42,108 nt of DNA from positions 1 to 42,108 of the forward strand of contig DASYQV010000176.1 in the NCBI GenBank assembly GCA_036005125.1, read 5' to 3'. Each line of letters starts with the position of its first letter. Position 1 is the first letter of the stretch. The position numbers and the translations under genes are program-made. The DNA comes from DASYQV01 sp036005125 (GTDB taxonomy: Bacteria; Acidobacteriota; Vicinamibacteria; Vicinamibacterales; UBA2999). Positions 9,583-27,245 of the stretch are shown one piece after another. Under the pieces are notes generated by a model. That model had not been told where the DNA came from. It saw only the letters and a list, made by a program, of their open reading frames with translations, and ran no database searches.

Positions 9583-10370
9583 TGAGTCTCCAGAACTACG
9601 CGACCGTCCGCCTCCGCTTCGATGACGAGATCGCCTACCTGCAGATCCATCGACCCGACGCGAACAATGCGATCAACGACCGCCTGATCGCGGAATTCGG
9701 GTCGGCACTCGAGCTCTGCGACGCGCGGGCGAAGATCGTCGTCGTCGAGGGGCTGCCCGACGTCTTCTGTTTCGGCGCGGACTTCGCCGAGCTGCAGAAG
9801 AGCTTCGATGTGGCCGGCGCCCTCCGGCAGGACCCGAAACCGACGTACGACCTGTGGCGGCGGCTCGCGACCGGACCCTACGTGTCGATCGCGCACGTGC
9901 GGGGCAAGGCCAATGCCGGCGGGGTCGGCTTTGTCGCGGCCTGCGACATCGTCCTCGCCAACGCAGCGGCGGTGTTCAGCCTGTCGGAGCTGCTCTTCGG
10001 CCTGATACCCGCCTGCGTGCTGCCGTTCCTGATCCGGCGCATCGGGTCCGCGAAGGCCAACTCCATGACGTTGATGACGCAGCCGGTCCCGGTGCAGCTG
10101 GCACACCAGTGGGGCCTGGTCGACGCCTTCGAGGAGAACAGCGACAACCTGCTGCGCAAGATCCTCCTGCGCCTCCGCAGGATCGACAAGGCGGGCATCG
10201 CCCGCTACAAACGCTACATGGCGTCGATCGAAGGGTCGATCGACGCCGTCGAGTCCCGGGCGATCGCCGCGAACATCGAGGTCTTCTCCGACGTGGAGAA
10301 CCTGCGGAAGATCTCCCGTTACGTGAAGACCGGGCAATTCCCGTGGGAGGGCGCCGAGGGCGCGGCGTGA
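9582..10370 (+). CDS. Enoyl-CoA hydratase/isomerase family dehydratase, ECH1 (PksH type)
   Basis: 262 residues of crotonase fold. In beta-branching cassettes ECH1 removes water from the HMG-like intermediate on the ACP. Oxyanion-hole stretches are visible around FCFGADFAEL (residues about 63-72) and GKANAGGVGFVAACDIVLA. FCFGADF resembles the ECH1 subgroup rather than ECH2. The ATG overlaps the HMGS stop (TGATG); an in-frame start 12 bases earlier lies inside the HMGS gene and is less likely. Its end overlaps ECH2 by GTGA. The ECH1 role rests on gene order and motif style. Confidence 0.9.
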   Translation: MSLQNYATVRLRFDDEIAYLQIHRPDANNAINDRLIAEFGSALELCDARAKIVVVEGLPDVFCFGADFAELQKSFDVAGALRQDPKPTYDLWRRLATGPYVSIAHVRGKANAGGVGFVAACDIVLANAAAVFSLSELLFGLIPACVLPFLIRRIGSAKANSMTLMTQPVPVQLAHQWGLVDAFEENSDNLLRKILLRLRRIDKAGIARYKRYMASIEGSIDAVESRAIAANIEVFSDVENLRKISRYVKTGQFPWEGAEGAA

Positions 10371-11131
10371 CCGCCGTGAGTGCCGTGAACGATGCCGTGG
10401 AGCTCCGTTTCGTCGACCGGCACGTCCTGCAGATCAGGATGCAGGATCGGTCCAGCAAGAACACCTTTTCCGGGGCCCTGACAGAGGGGCTGATGGACGC
10501 GTTCGCGCAGGTGGAGCGCGAGCCCGAGTGCAGGGTCGTCATCCTCACCGGATACGACAACTATTTCGCGAGCGGCGGCACGCAGGAACAGTTGCTGAAG
10601 CTTTCGGCCGGCCGGGGTGCGTTCACCGACCGCGCCCTTTACAGCCTCCCGCTGCTGTGCCCGGTGCCGGTGATCTCGGCGATGCAGGGGCATGGCATCG
10701 GCGGCGGCTTCGTGCTGGGCGTGTTCGCGGACCTGGTGGTACTCGCCCGCGAGAGCATCTACACCACGAACTTCATGCGTTACGGCTTCACGCCAGGCAT
10801 GGGGGCGACGTTCATTCTCCCGCAGAAGCTCGGCATCGCGCTGGCGACGGAGATGATGCTCACGGCCGACAACTACCGGGGCGAGGAGCTCCACCAGCGC
10901 GGCATTCCGTTCCCGGTGGTCCCGCGCGAGAAGGTCATGGCCCACGCGCTCGAGCTCGCAAGAGCGCTGGCCGATAAGCCGCGCGTCTCGCTCGTCGCGC
11001 TCAAGGCCCACCTGACGACCCACCTCCGCGACGGCTTGCCAGGAATGGTCGCGCAGGAGGTCGCCATGCACGCGGTCACCTTCGCGCAGCCGGAAGTGAA
11101 AGCCAGGATCGCCACGTTGTTCGGATTGTGA
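10367..11131 (+). CDS. Enoyl-CoA hydratase/isomerase family decarboxylase, ECH2 (PksI type)
   Basis: 254 residues of crotonase fold. ECH2 decarboxylates the glutaconyl-ACP-like product of ECH1, leaving a methyl or exomethylene branch. Visible motifs: YFASGGTQEQL and GHGIGGGFVLGVFADLVVLA (oxyanion hole), then NFMRYGFTPGMGATF, a pattern typical of the PksI/CurF-ECH2 group. The GTG start overlaps the ECH1 stop (GTGA); a second GTG at 10376 is possible. The following KS gene can again start at a GTG overlapping this stop. Whether it gives the alpha,beta- or beta,gamma-alkene cannot be read from the sequence. Confidence 0.9.
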   Translation: MTAVSAVNDAVELRFVDRHVLQIRMQDRSSKNTFSGALTEGLMDAFAQVEREPECRVVILTGYDNYFASGGTQEQLLKLSAGRGAFTDRALYSLPLLCPVPVISAMQGHGIGGGFVLGVFADLVVLARESIYTTNFMRYGFTPGMGATFILPQKLGIALATEMMLTADNYRGEELHQRGIPFPVVPREKVMAHALELARALADKPRVSLVALKAHLTTHLRDGLPGMVAQEVAMHAVTFAQPEVKARIATLFGL

Positions 11132-12390
11132 GCGGTGCCATGAACCTGCCACGCTCTGAAGCCGAGCCGATCGTCGTCACCGGCATCGGGATCACGTCCG
11201 CGATCGGGCAGGGACGTCGCGCCTTCATCGACGCCCTGCTCGGAGGCGAGCACCGCTTCGCCGTGATGCGGCGACCGGGCCGGCAGGCGCCGGGCGCCAA
11301 CGGCAGCGATTCCACGTCGTTCATCGGCGCCGAGATCGACCGGCTCGTCCTGCCGGCGGCGATTCCCGCTTCGAAGCTGCGCAATGCCTCGTGGTCCGCG
11401 CAAGTGGCGCTCGCGACGCTGAACGAAGCGTGGGAGGACGCCGGGCTGGCCGGCGTGGACCCGGACCGGATCGGCCTCGTCGTCGGCGGCTCCAACGTGC
11501 AGCAACGCGAGATCGCGCAGACCATGCTGAAGTACCGCGACCGGGTCGAGTTCCTGCGCCCCACGTATGCGATGTCGTTCATGGACACCGACCTGTGCGG
11601 ACTCTGGAGCGAGACGTTCGGCATCCGGGGGCTCGCGATCACCGTCGGCGGCGCCTCGGCGAGCGGCCAGCTGGCGGCGATCCAGGCGGCCGAGGCGGTG
11701 CGGTCGGGACGCGTGGACGCGTGCATCGCGCTCGGCGCGCTGATGGACCTGTCGTACTTCGAATGCCAGGCCTTCCGCTCCCTCGGCGCGATGGGGTCGG
11801 ATCATTTCGCGGAACGTCCTGACCTCGCCTGTCGCCCTTTCGATCAGGACCATGACGGCTTCATTTTCGGCGAGGCCTGCGGCGCCATCGTGGTCCAGCG
11901 CGCCGGGAGCGTGGCGTCGGTCGCACGTCGCTGCGCCACGCTCTCGGGCTGGGCGCTGGCGTGGGACGCGAACCGCAATCCGAACCCTTCCCTGCAAGGC
12001 GAGACGACGGTGATCAGGCGCGCATTGGCAATGGCCGGACTGGCGGCGGACGAGATCGATTACGTCAATCCCCACGGCACGGCGTCGCGGGTCGGCGACG
12101 AGACGGAGCTCGCCGCGTTGCGCGCCTGCGGTCTCGAACACGCGCACATCAACACGACCAAGTCGCTGGTCGGGCACGGGCTCAGTGCCGCCGGCATCGT
12201 CGAGTTGATCGCGGTCATGCTGCAGATGGAGGCGGGACGGTTGCATCCGTCCCGCAATCTGGATCAGCCCATCGACCCGGGCTTCCGGTGGGTCGGCGCG
12301 GACCCCGTCGACCATGTCGTCGATCGCGCGCTCAACATGAGCTTGGGCTTCGGCGGGATCAACACGGCAGTATGCCTGGAGCGCTGCTGA
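11128..12390 (+). CDS. Decarboxylating ketosynthase (KS with Cys to Ser), PksF type
   Basis: 420 residues of FabF-like KS fold. The position of the catalytic Cys reads TVGGASASGQ, with Ser in place of Cys. The two His motifs, NPHGTASRVGD and SLVGHGLSAAG, are intact. In beta-branching cassettes such an enzyme decarboxylates malonyl-ACP to the acetyl-ACP used by HMGS. A GTG overlaps the ECH2 stop; an ATG at 11140 is an alternative start, and neither has a clear ribosome site. A gap of about 110 bases with a palindromic pair separates it from the AT gene. Confidence 0.92.
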   Translation: MSGAMNLPRSEAEPIVVTGIGITSAIGQGRRAFIDALLGGEHRFAVMRRPGRQAPGANGSDSTSFIGAEIDRLVLPAAIPASKLRNASWSAQVALATLNEAWEDAGLAGVDPDRIGLVVGGSNVQQREIAQTMLKYRDRVEFLRPTYAMSFMDTDLCGLWSETFGIRGLAITVGGASASGQLAAIQAAEAVRSGRVDACIALGALMDLSYFECQAFRSLGAMGSDHFAERPDLACRPFDQDHDGFIFGEACGAIVVQRAGSVASVARRCATLSGWALAWDANRNPNPSLQGETTVIRRALAMAGLAADEIDYVNPHGTASRVGDETELAALRACGLEHAHINTTKSLVGHGLSAAGIVELIAVMLQMEAGRLHPSRNLDQPIDPGFRWVGADPVDHVVDRALNMSLGFGGINTAVCLERC

Positions 12391-12410
12391 CGCGGGAGAT
12401 TCACGTTGCC

Positions 12411-12460
12411 GTAGGCCGCATCTTCAGATGCGGCCCGCGGGGTCTGAAGACCCGGCCTAC
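12411..12460. repeat. GTAG-headed palindromic pair (BIME-like), copy 2
   Basis: GTAG followed by GCCGCATC/GATGCGGC, then a second hairpin GGGTC/GACCC ending in CTAC. It has the same head-to-head layout as copy 1 and shares its right arm (GGGTCTGAAGACCCGGCCTAC region). It lies between the decarboxylating KS and the AT gene. Confidence 0.8.
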
Positions 12461-12487
12461 GAGGGCAACTCAAGTGAAGACACTATC

Positions 12488-12493
12488 AGGAGG
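12488..12493 (+). promoter_or_regulatory. Ribosome binding site of the AT gene
   Basis: AGGAGG six bases before the ATG at 12500. This is one of the two strongest ribosome sites in the window; the other precedes the RND gene. It rules out the longer in-frame start at 12428, which would run through the palindromic pair. Confidence 0.85.
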
Positions 12494-12499
12494 ACCTCG

Positions 12500-13648
12500 A
12501 TGAAGACTTATGTGTTTCCCGGACAAGGCTCGCAGGCCCGCGGCATGGGTGGCGGCCTGTTCGACGAATTTCCGGACCTGACCGGGAAGGCCGACAAGCT
12601 CCTCGGGTATTCGATCAAGGAGCTGTGCCTGAACGATCCCAACCTGGAACTCGGCAAGACGCAGTTCACCCAGCCCGCGCTCTACGTGGTGAACGCGCTT
12701 TCGTACTACAAGCGGATGCGCGACAGCGGCGAGACCCCGGATTTCCTCGCCGGCCACAGCTTGGGCGAGTTCAACGCCCTGCTGGCGGCCGGATGCTTCG
12801 ATTTCGAGACCGGCCTGAAGCTGGTCAAGAAGCGCGGCGAGCTGATGAGCCAGGCGACCGAGGGCGCGATGGCCGCCATCGTCAACGCGACGCGCGAGAA
12901 GATCGAATCGGTGCTGAAGGAGAACGGGTTCGACCAGGTCGAGATCGCCAATGTCAACACGCCCCAGCAGGTCGTCATTTCCGGCCCGGTCGCCGACATC
13001 GCGGCCTGCCAGAACGTCTTCCAGTTCGACAACGCGATGTACATCCCGCTGAACACCAGCGGCGCGTTCCATTCGCGGTTGATGATCCCGTCGCAGGAGA
13101 GGTTCGAGATCTACCTGAAGAGGCGAAAGCTCTCGGACCCGAAGGTCCCGGTGATCGCGAACCTGACCGCGAGGCCGTATCCGGAAGGCGCGATCGTCGA
13201 GTACCTGTCGAAGCAGATCCGCAGCACGGTGCTGTGGAGCGACACGATCCAGCACCTGATGTCGCTCTCCGACACGATGGAGTTCGTCGAGATCGGCCAT
13301 GGCGACGTCCTCACCAAGATGACAGCGAAGATCCGACAGCACACCGCGAAGGCCGCGACGCAGGCCTCGGCACCGGCAGGGGTCGCGAAAGTGGACGCCA
13401 GGCCCGACGCGGCGACCGGCAGGGCCGGTGTAGCCGCAACGTCCGGCGATCGCTTCGCGCTCGCCGAGCAGAAGGTCGCGGCATGGAACACGCGCCATCG
13501 CGTCGGCACGAAGGCCAAATCGCTCGTGGCGGACTACGGCGACCTGACCACCCGGACCTCGGCGATGGTGTTGTTCGGCCATCGCGCGGCCGTTTACATG
13601 GAGGGCTACAACGGGTATTTCGACCTCGACGAGATCGCGGCGGTGTGA
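12500..13648 (+). CDS. Trans-acting malonyl-CoA:ACP acyltransferase (AT)
   Basis: 382 residues, FabD family. It loads malonyl units onto the ACPs of the AT-less PKS proteins. Motifs: FPGQGSQARGMG near the N-terminus, active Ser in AGHSLGEFNALLAAG, Arg in KKRGELMSQ (the residue that binds the malonyl carboxylate), His in SGAFHSRLM. The Arg argues for a true malonyl loader rather than the acyl-hydrolase paralogue found in many trans-AT clusters. About 80 residues follow the AT fold: an Ala-rich linker, then a segment with AEQKVAAWNTRH. Such a tail also occurs on some stand-alone trans-ATs; its function is unknown to me. No ER domain is fused. Confidence 0.92.
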   Translation: MKTYVFPGQGSQARGMGGGLFDEFPDLTGKADKLLGYSIKELCLNDPNLELGKTQFTQPALYVVNALSYYKRMRDSGETPDFLAGHSLGEFNALLAAGCFDFETGLKLVKKRGELMSQATEGAMAAIVNATREKIESVLKENGFDQVEIANVNTPQQVVISGPVADIAACQNVFQFDNAMYIPLNTSGAFHSRLMIPSQERFEIYLKRRKLSDPKVPVIANLTARPYPEGAIVEYLSKQIRSTVLWSDTIQHLMSLSDTMEFVEIGHGDVLTKMTAKIRQHTAKAATQASAPAGVAKVDARPDAATGRAGVAATSGDRFALAEQKVAAWNTRHRVGTKAKSLVADYGDLTTRTSAMVLFGHRAAVYMEGYNGYFDLDEIAAV

Positions 13649-13675
13649 TCGGGCCAAGTGTGCGCGTCGCCACAC

Positions 13676-13680
13676 GGAGG
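13676..13680 (+). promoter_or_regulatory. Ribosome binding site of the hotdog thioesterase
   Basis: GGAGG six bases before the GTG at 13687. It decides for this start over the GTG at 13645 that overlaps the AT stop. Confidence 0.7.
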
Positions 13681-13686
13681 AAGAGA

Positions 13687-14112
13687 GTGGAACGATTGTT
13701 CGAAACCGGTCAGCAGGTGCTTGTCTCGCAGCCGTTCAGCCGGATGCTCGGCACCGAGCTGTGCGAGTTGTCCGAAGGGTACGCCGAACTGTCTCTGCGG
13801 ATCCGCGAGGAGTTCAAGCAGAGCTACGGTTTCGTTCACGGCGGGGTCGTCAGCTATCTGGCCGACAACTGCCTGACGTTCGCCGGCGCGACCGTGCTCG
13901 GCAACTGCGTGACCTCCGAGTTCAAGATCAATTACGTGATGCCGACCATCGGCGACAGGATGGTCGCGAAGTCCACGGTGCTGTCCTTCGCGTTGCGGCA
14001 GGCGGTGTGCGAGTGCAAGGTCTACGTCGCGCGCGGCCAGCAGTCCATGCTGGTCGCGGTCGCGCAGGGCACGATCGTCAAGATCGACACCGACGTCAGG
14101 ACGGTGGCATGA
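13687..14112 (+). CDS. PaaI-type hotdog-fold thioesterase
   Basis: 141 residues. It reads as a single hotdog domain with GFVHGGVVSYLADNCLTFAG, the segment that carries the active-site region in PaaI/YbgC-like thioesterases, followed by SEFKINYVMPTIGDRMVAKS. Length is normal for the family. It overlaps the MDR gene by ATGA. A proofreading role, releasing stalled or wrongly acylated chains, is a reasonable guess. Hotdog enzymes are not part of the standard beta-branching cassette, so a specific role on the branched intermediate is also possible. Confidence 0.85.
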   Translation: MERLFETGQQVLVSQPFSRMLGTELCELSEGYAELSLRIREEFKQSYGFVHGGVVSYLADNCLTFAGATVLGNCVTSEFKINYVMPTIGDRMVAKSTVLSFALRQAVCECKVYVARGQQSMLVAVAQGTIVKIDTDVRTVA

Positions 14113-15089
14113 GGGCGATCGTCACCCACGAGTACGGTTCGCTCGACGTCCTGCAGCTGGAGGACGTGGACAAGCCCGTGCCGCGTGCGGACGAACTGCT
14201 CGTCCGGGTGCGTGCCGCGTCGGTGAACGCCGCCGATGGCCTCCTGATGCACGGCTGGCCCTACCCGATGCGATCGCAGATCGGCTGGAAACGCCCGAGG
14301 ATCAAGGGGCTGGGGCTCGACTTCGCCGGCGTCGTCGAGGCGGTCGGCGACGCCGTGACGGCCTTCCGTCCGGGCGACGCGGTTTTCGGCGAGCTCGCGC
14401 AGGACTATGCCGGCGCCACGCGCGCGTTCGCCGAATACATCTGCGTCGCGGCGTCGAGTGTCGTCAGGAAGCCCGAGGCCGTCTCCTTCACCGAGGCCGC
14501 CGCGGTCCCGCTGGCGGGGTGCACGGCCCTCTACGCCGTGCGCGATTACGGCCGGGTGCGTCCCGGCCAGCATGTCCTGATCAACGGTGCCGGCGGCGGG
14601 GTCGGGACATATGCCGTGCAGCTCGCGAAACATTTCGGCGCCACGGTCACCGGCGTGTGCAGCGATCGCAAGGCGGGCACGGTGCGCGACAGCGGCGCCG
14701 ATCGTGTGATCGATTACCGACAGCACGACTTCACGACCGATGCCATGCAGTACGACGCGATCGTGGACATCGCGAGCAGCCAGGGCCTGCTGCGTTGCCG
14801 GCGCGTGCTCGCGCCGCGCGGGCGCTTCGTGTGGGTGGGAGGACCCGCGTCCGGTCCATGGCTCGGCCCGCTGCGACCCGCGTTGAACGTGTTGCTGATG
14901 TCGCTCGTGAGCCGCCGGCAACGATGGCTGCTCGTCGCGAAATCATCATCGGCGGAGGACGTGGCGGTGCTCGCGGGGTTGCTGGCCGACGGGTCGCTGC
15001 GCCCGTCATCGATCGGTGCTACCCGCTCGAGCGTGCCGCCGACGCGATCCGCCACCTGCAAGATGGCCGCGCATGCGGCAAGGTCGTGA
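14109..15089 (+). CDS. MDR-family (zinc-independent) NADPH oxidoreductase, frameshifted near its C-terminus
   Basis: A quinone-oxidoreductase-like medium-chain dehydrogenase/reductase. N-terminal GroES-like part, then the cofactor fold with HVLINGAGGGVGTYAVQLAKHF. No structural-zinc Cys cluster is seen. The reading frame loses homology after GLLADGSLRP and stops at 15089. The expected ending (VIDRCYPLERAADAI..., GKVVIEI) is in the next frame and ends at 15100. One base is therefore missing at about 15001-15006, where CGCCCGTC would need one more base before GTC. If intact it could act as a trans enoyl reductase on the beta-branched or another enoyl intermediate, which is inference. The ATG overlaps the thioesterase stop. 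Confidence 0.85.
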   Translation: MRAIVTHEYGSLDVLQLEDVDKPVPRADELLVRVRAASVNAADGLLMHGWPYPMRSQIGWKRPRIKGLGLDFAGVVEAVGDAVTAFRPGDAVFGELAQDYAGATRAFAEYICVAASSVVRKPEAVSFTEAAAVPLAGCTALYAVRDYGRVRPGQHVLINGAGGGVGTYAVQLAKHFGATVTGVCSDRKAGTVRDSGADRVIDYRQHDFTTDAMQYDAIVDIASSQGLLRCRRVLAPRGRFVWVGGPASGPWLGPLRPALNVLLMSLVSRRQRWLLVAKSSSAEDVAVLAGLLADGSLRPSSIGATRSSVPPTRSATCKMAAHAARS

Positions 15090-15116
15090 TCGAAATCTGA
15101 CAGGCGCCATCGGTAC

Positions 15117-15172
15117 GTAGGGCCGAACGTCAGTTCGGCCTTCGCGATGGCGGATCTGAAGATCCGCCCTAC
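15117..15172. repeat. GTAG-headed palindromic pair (BIME-like), copy 3
   Basis: GTAG then GGCCGAAC/GTTCGGCC, a short spacer, then GGCGGATC/GATCCGCC and CTAC. Same architecture as the copies at 8254 and 12411 with different stem sequences. It sits between the MDR gene and the giant PKS gene. Confidence 0.8.
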
Positions 15173-15193
15173 TCCTACTCAATAAGCATCAAG

Positions 15194-15325
15194 ATGGATC
15201 ACGATACCTTATAGGCACGGACCGAGGCCTATCTCAAATCACTCATCTGCGAAGCCGCGGATAAGGCCCTCGCATTCGACGCAGAAACACCGTTCGGCGA
15301 GCTCGGGGTCGATTCGTTTCTCGTA
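15194..15325 (+). other. 5' end of the giant PKS gene, interrupted by an in-frame amber codon
   Basis: ATG at 15194 opens MDHDTL, then TAG at 15212-15214. After it the same frame continues without break as an ACP N-terminus (EAYLKSLICEAADKA..., FGELGVDSFLVLK) straight into the long frame that begins formally at the TTG at 15326. The phosphopantetheine Ser of GVDS lies before 15326, so the ACP cannot be functional unless translation starts upstream. No ATG, GTG or TTG occurs in frame between the TAG and 15326. Options are a sequencing error, a real nonsense mutation or suppression. Confidence 0.8.
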
Positions 15326-25789
<10,464 letters not shown>

Positions 25790-27235
25790 ATGAAGACCCC
25801 ACTCCTGACGTTGCTCTTCGCCTTCGGGATCGCGTTCGGTGCGCGCGCGCAGGCGCCGGACGCGCAACGTGCCGTCGACGGGAATGCGGCGAAGAAGAAT
25901 GCAGTCGACGGGCATGTGGTCGAGCGAGACCTGCTCGACGGCATTGCCGTCGACGCGCCCCTGGACACGCACGCGACGAAAGAGAGCCCCCTGCCGGCTA
26001 CGAGCGCGTCCGAGGAGGCGAAGCCGCAGCCCGACGTCCCCGTCACGTCTCCCGACATGACGGAGGGCCGCCGCTTCGCGGAATGGCTGAAGCCGCTCCG
26101 CGTCAGCCTGAAGCACGAGGGGTCGTACAAATTCGCGTCGCCGACACGGCTCGTCAACAACCGGTCATCGGTGCAGGTGGAGTACGCGAAACTCCTCGTG
26201 CCTGGCCTGTACCTGCGCCTCGACACCAAGCTCAACCTGCACTTGCAGGACGACCACCGCGCGAAGGCGAAAGACAAGGATCTCTTCCTCGAGCTGCTCC
26301 CGCGCGAGACGTACCTGCAAACCAGCTTTGGGAACACCAGCTTCCGGCTCGGCTACCAGATCCTGCCGTGGGGCGTGTCCGAGGCCGGCGCGATCACCGA
26401 CGAGATCAGCCCGCGCAACACGTCGGAATTCTTCTTCGTCTCGCTGGAGGAGTCGCGGATCGGGCAGCCGATGCTGACGGTGGATCAGTTCAGCCATTCC
26501 GGCCAGTGGACCGGCTTCTTCGTGCCCCGTCCGTCCTACAACAAGTATCCGGACAGGAAGTCGGAGTACGACATTCCCGGCGCGTTCGACGCGCCCGAGC
26601 CCGCGCGGCGCTGGGGCGATCCGGCCGATTTCGAATACGGGCTCCGCTGGCAGCGCACGTTCGGCAAGAGCGACCTCAGCCTGATGACGGCCTCGCTCAT
26701 CGACAACGACTACGTCGTCCGCAAGCAGCGCTTCTCGATGTACGGACTGACCGCGAACATCGCGAAGGAGAACCTGCTGTTCAGGGCCGAGGCCGCGTTG
26801 AAGAAGCCGAAGGCGCTGTTCGCCCGGTCCACGGACGGCAACGGGACGACTATCGTCGAGAGCGACCAGTTCGACGCCTCGCTCGGGTTCGATTATTCGC
26901 CGGGCGGCCGCTCACTGGTGTACAGCGCCGAGGTCGTCTGGAACCACCTGCTCGACTGGCAGCACAACATCCTCGGGCGAGTGAAGAACGAATACGCGCT
27001 CGTCGGCAGGGTCAGCAATCGTCTCCTGAACGACGACCTGACTCTGACGTGGTTGACGATCTACCACCAGACCTACCAGAGCATCCAGAGCAAGTTCCTG
27101 AGTTCGTACCGGCTCAACGACAACTCATCGGTCCATTTCGAAGTCTTCTACCCGCTCGAGCGGGACAAGCGCAGCGGCTCGTGGCCGTATCGAGACGAGA
27201 AGCAATTCGTGGTCAGGTACCAGTACCAATTCTAA
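25790..27235 (+). CDS. Outer-membrane beta-barrel protein (DUF1302-like or porin-like)
   Basis: 481 residues. A signal peptide (KTPLLTLLFAFGIAFGARA) is followed by a low-complexity segment with AVDG-type repeats, then alternating amphipathic strands typical of a barrel (YLQTSFGNTSFRLGYQILPWG) and a terminal aromatic residue (RYQYQF) as expected for BAM-dependent insertion. The ATG follows the PKS stop directly. DUF1302-type barrels often neighbour MMPL-type RND proteins, and one lies 2.2 kb downstream. A role in moving the product across the outer membrane is plausible but inferred. Family assignment is moderate. Confidence 0.75.
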   Translation: MKTPLLTLLFAFGIAFGARAQAPDAQRAVDGNAAKKNAVDGHVVERDLLDGIAVDAPLDTHATKESPLPATSASEEAKPQPDVPVTSPDMTEGRRFAEWLKPLRVSLKHEGSYKFASPTRLVNNRSSVQVEYAKLLVPGLYLRLDTKLNLHLQDDHRAKAKDKDLFLELLPRETYLQTSFGNTSFRLGYQILPWGVSEAGAITDEISPRNTSEFFFVSLEESRIGQPMLTVDQFSHSGQWTGFFVPRPSYNKYPDRKSEYDIPGAFDAPEPARRWGDPADFEYGLRWQRTFGKSDLSLMTASLIDNDYVVRKQRFSMYGLTANIAKENLLFRAEAALKKPKALFARSTDGNGTTIVESDQFDASLGFDYSPGGRSLVYSAEVVWNHLLDWQHNILGRVKNEYALVGRVSNRLLNDDLTLTWLTIYHQTYQSIQSKFLSSYRLNDNSSVHFEVFYPLERDKRSGSWPYRDEKQFVVRYQYQF

Positions 27236-27245
27236 CGATCGGCGG

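Noticed and set aside
12500..13648. AT gene as an acyl hydrolase (proofreading AH) instead of a malonyl loader
   Set aside because: The carboxylate-binding Arg is present in KKRGELM, and it is the only AT-family gene in the window.
15212..15214. TAG as a pyrrolysine codon
   Set aside because: A single amber near the N-terminus without pyl genes in view gives no support; error, mutation or suppression are simpler.
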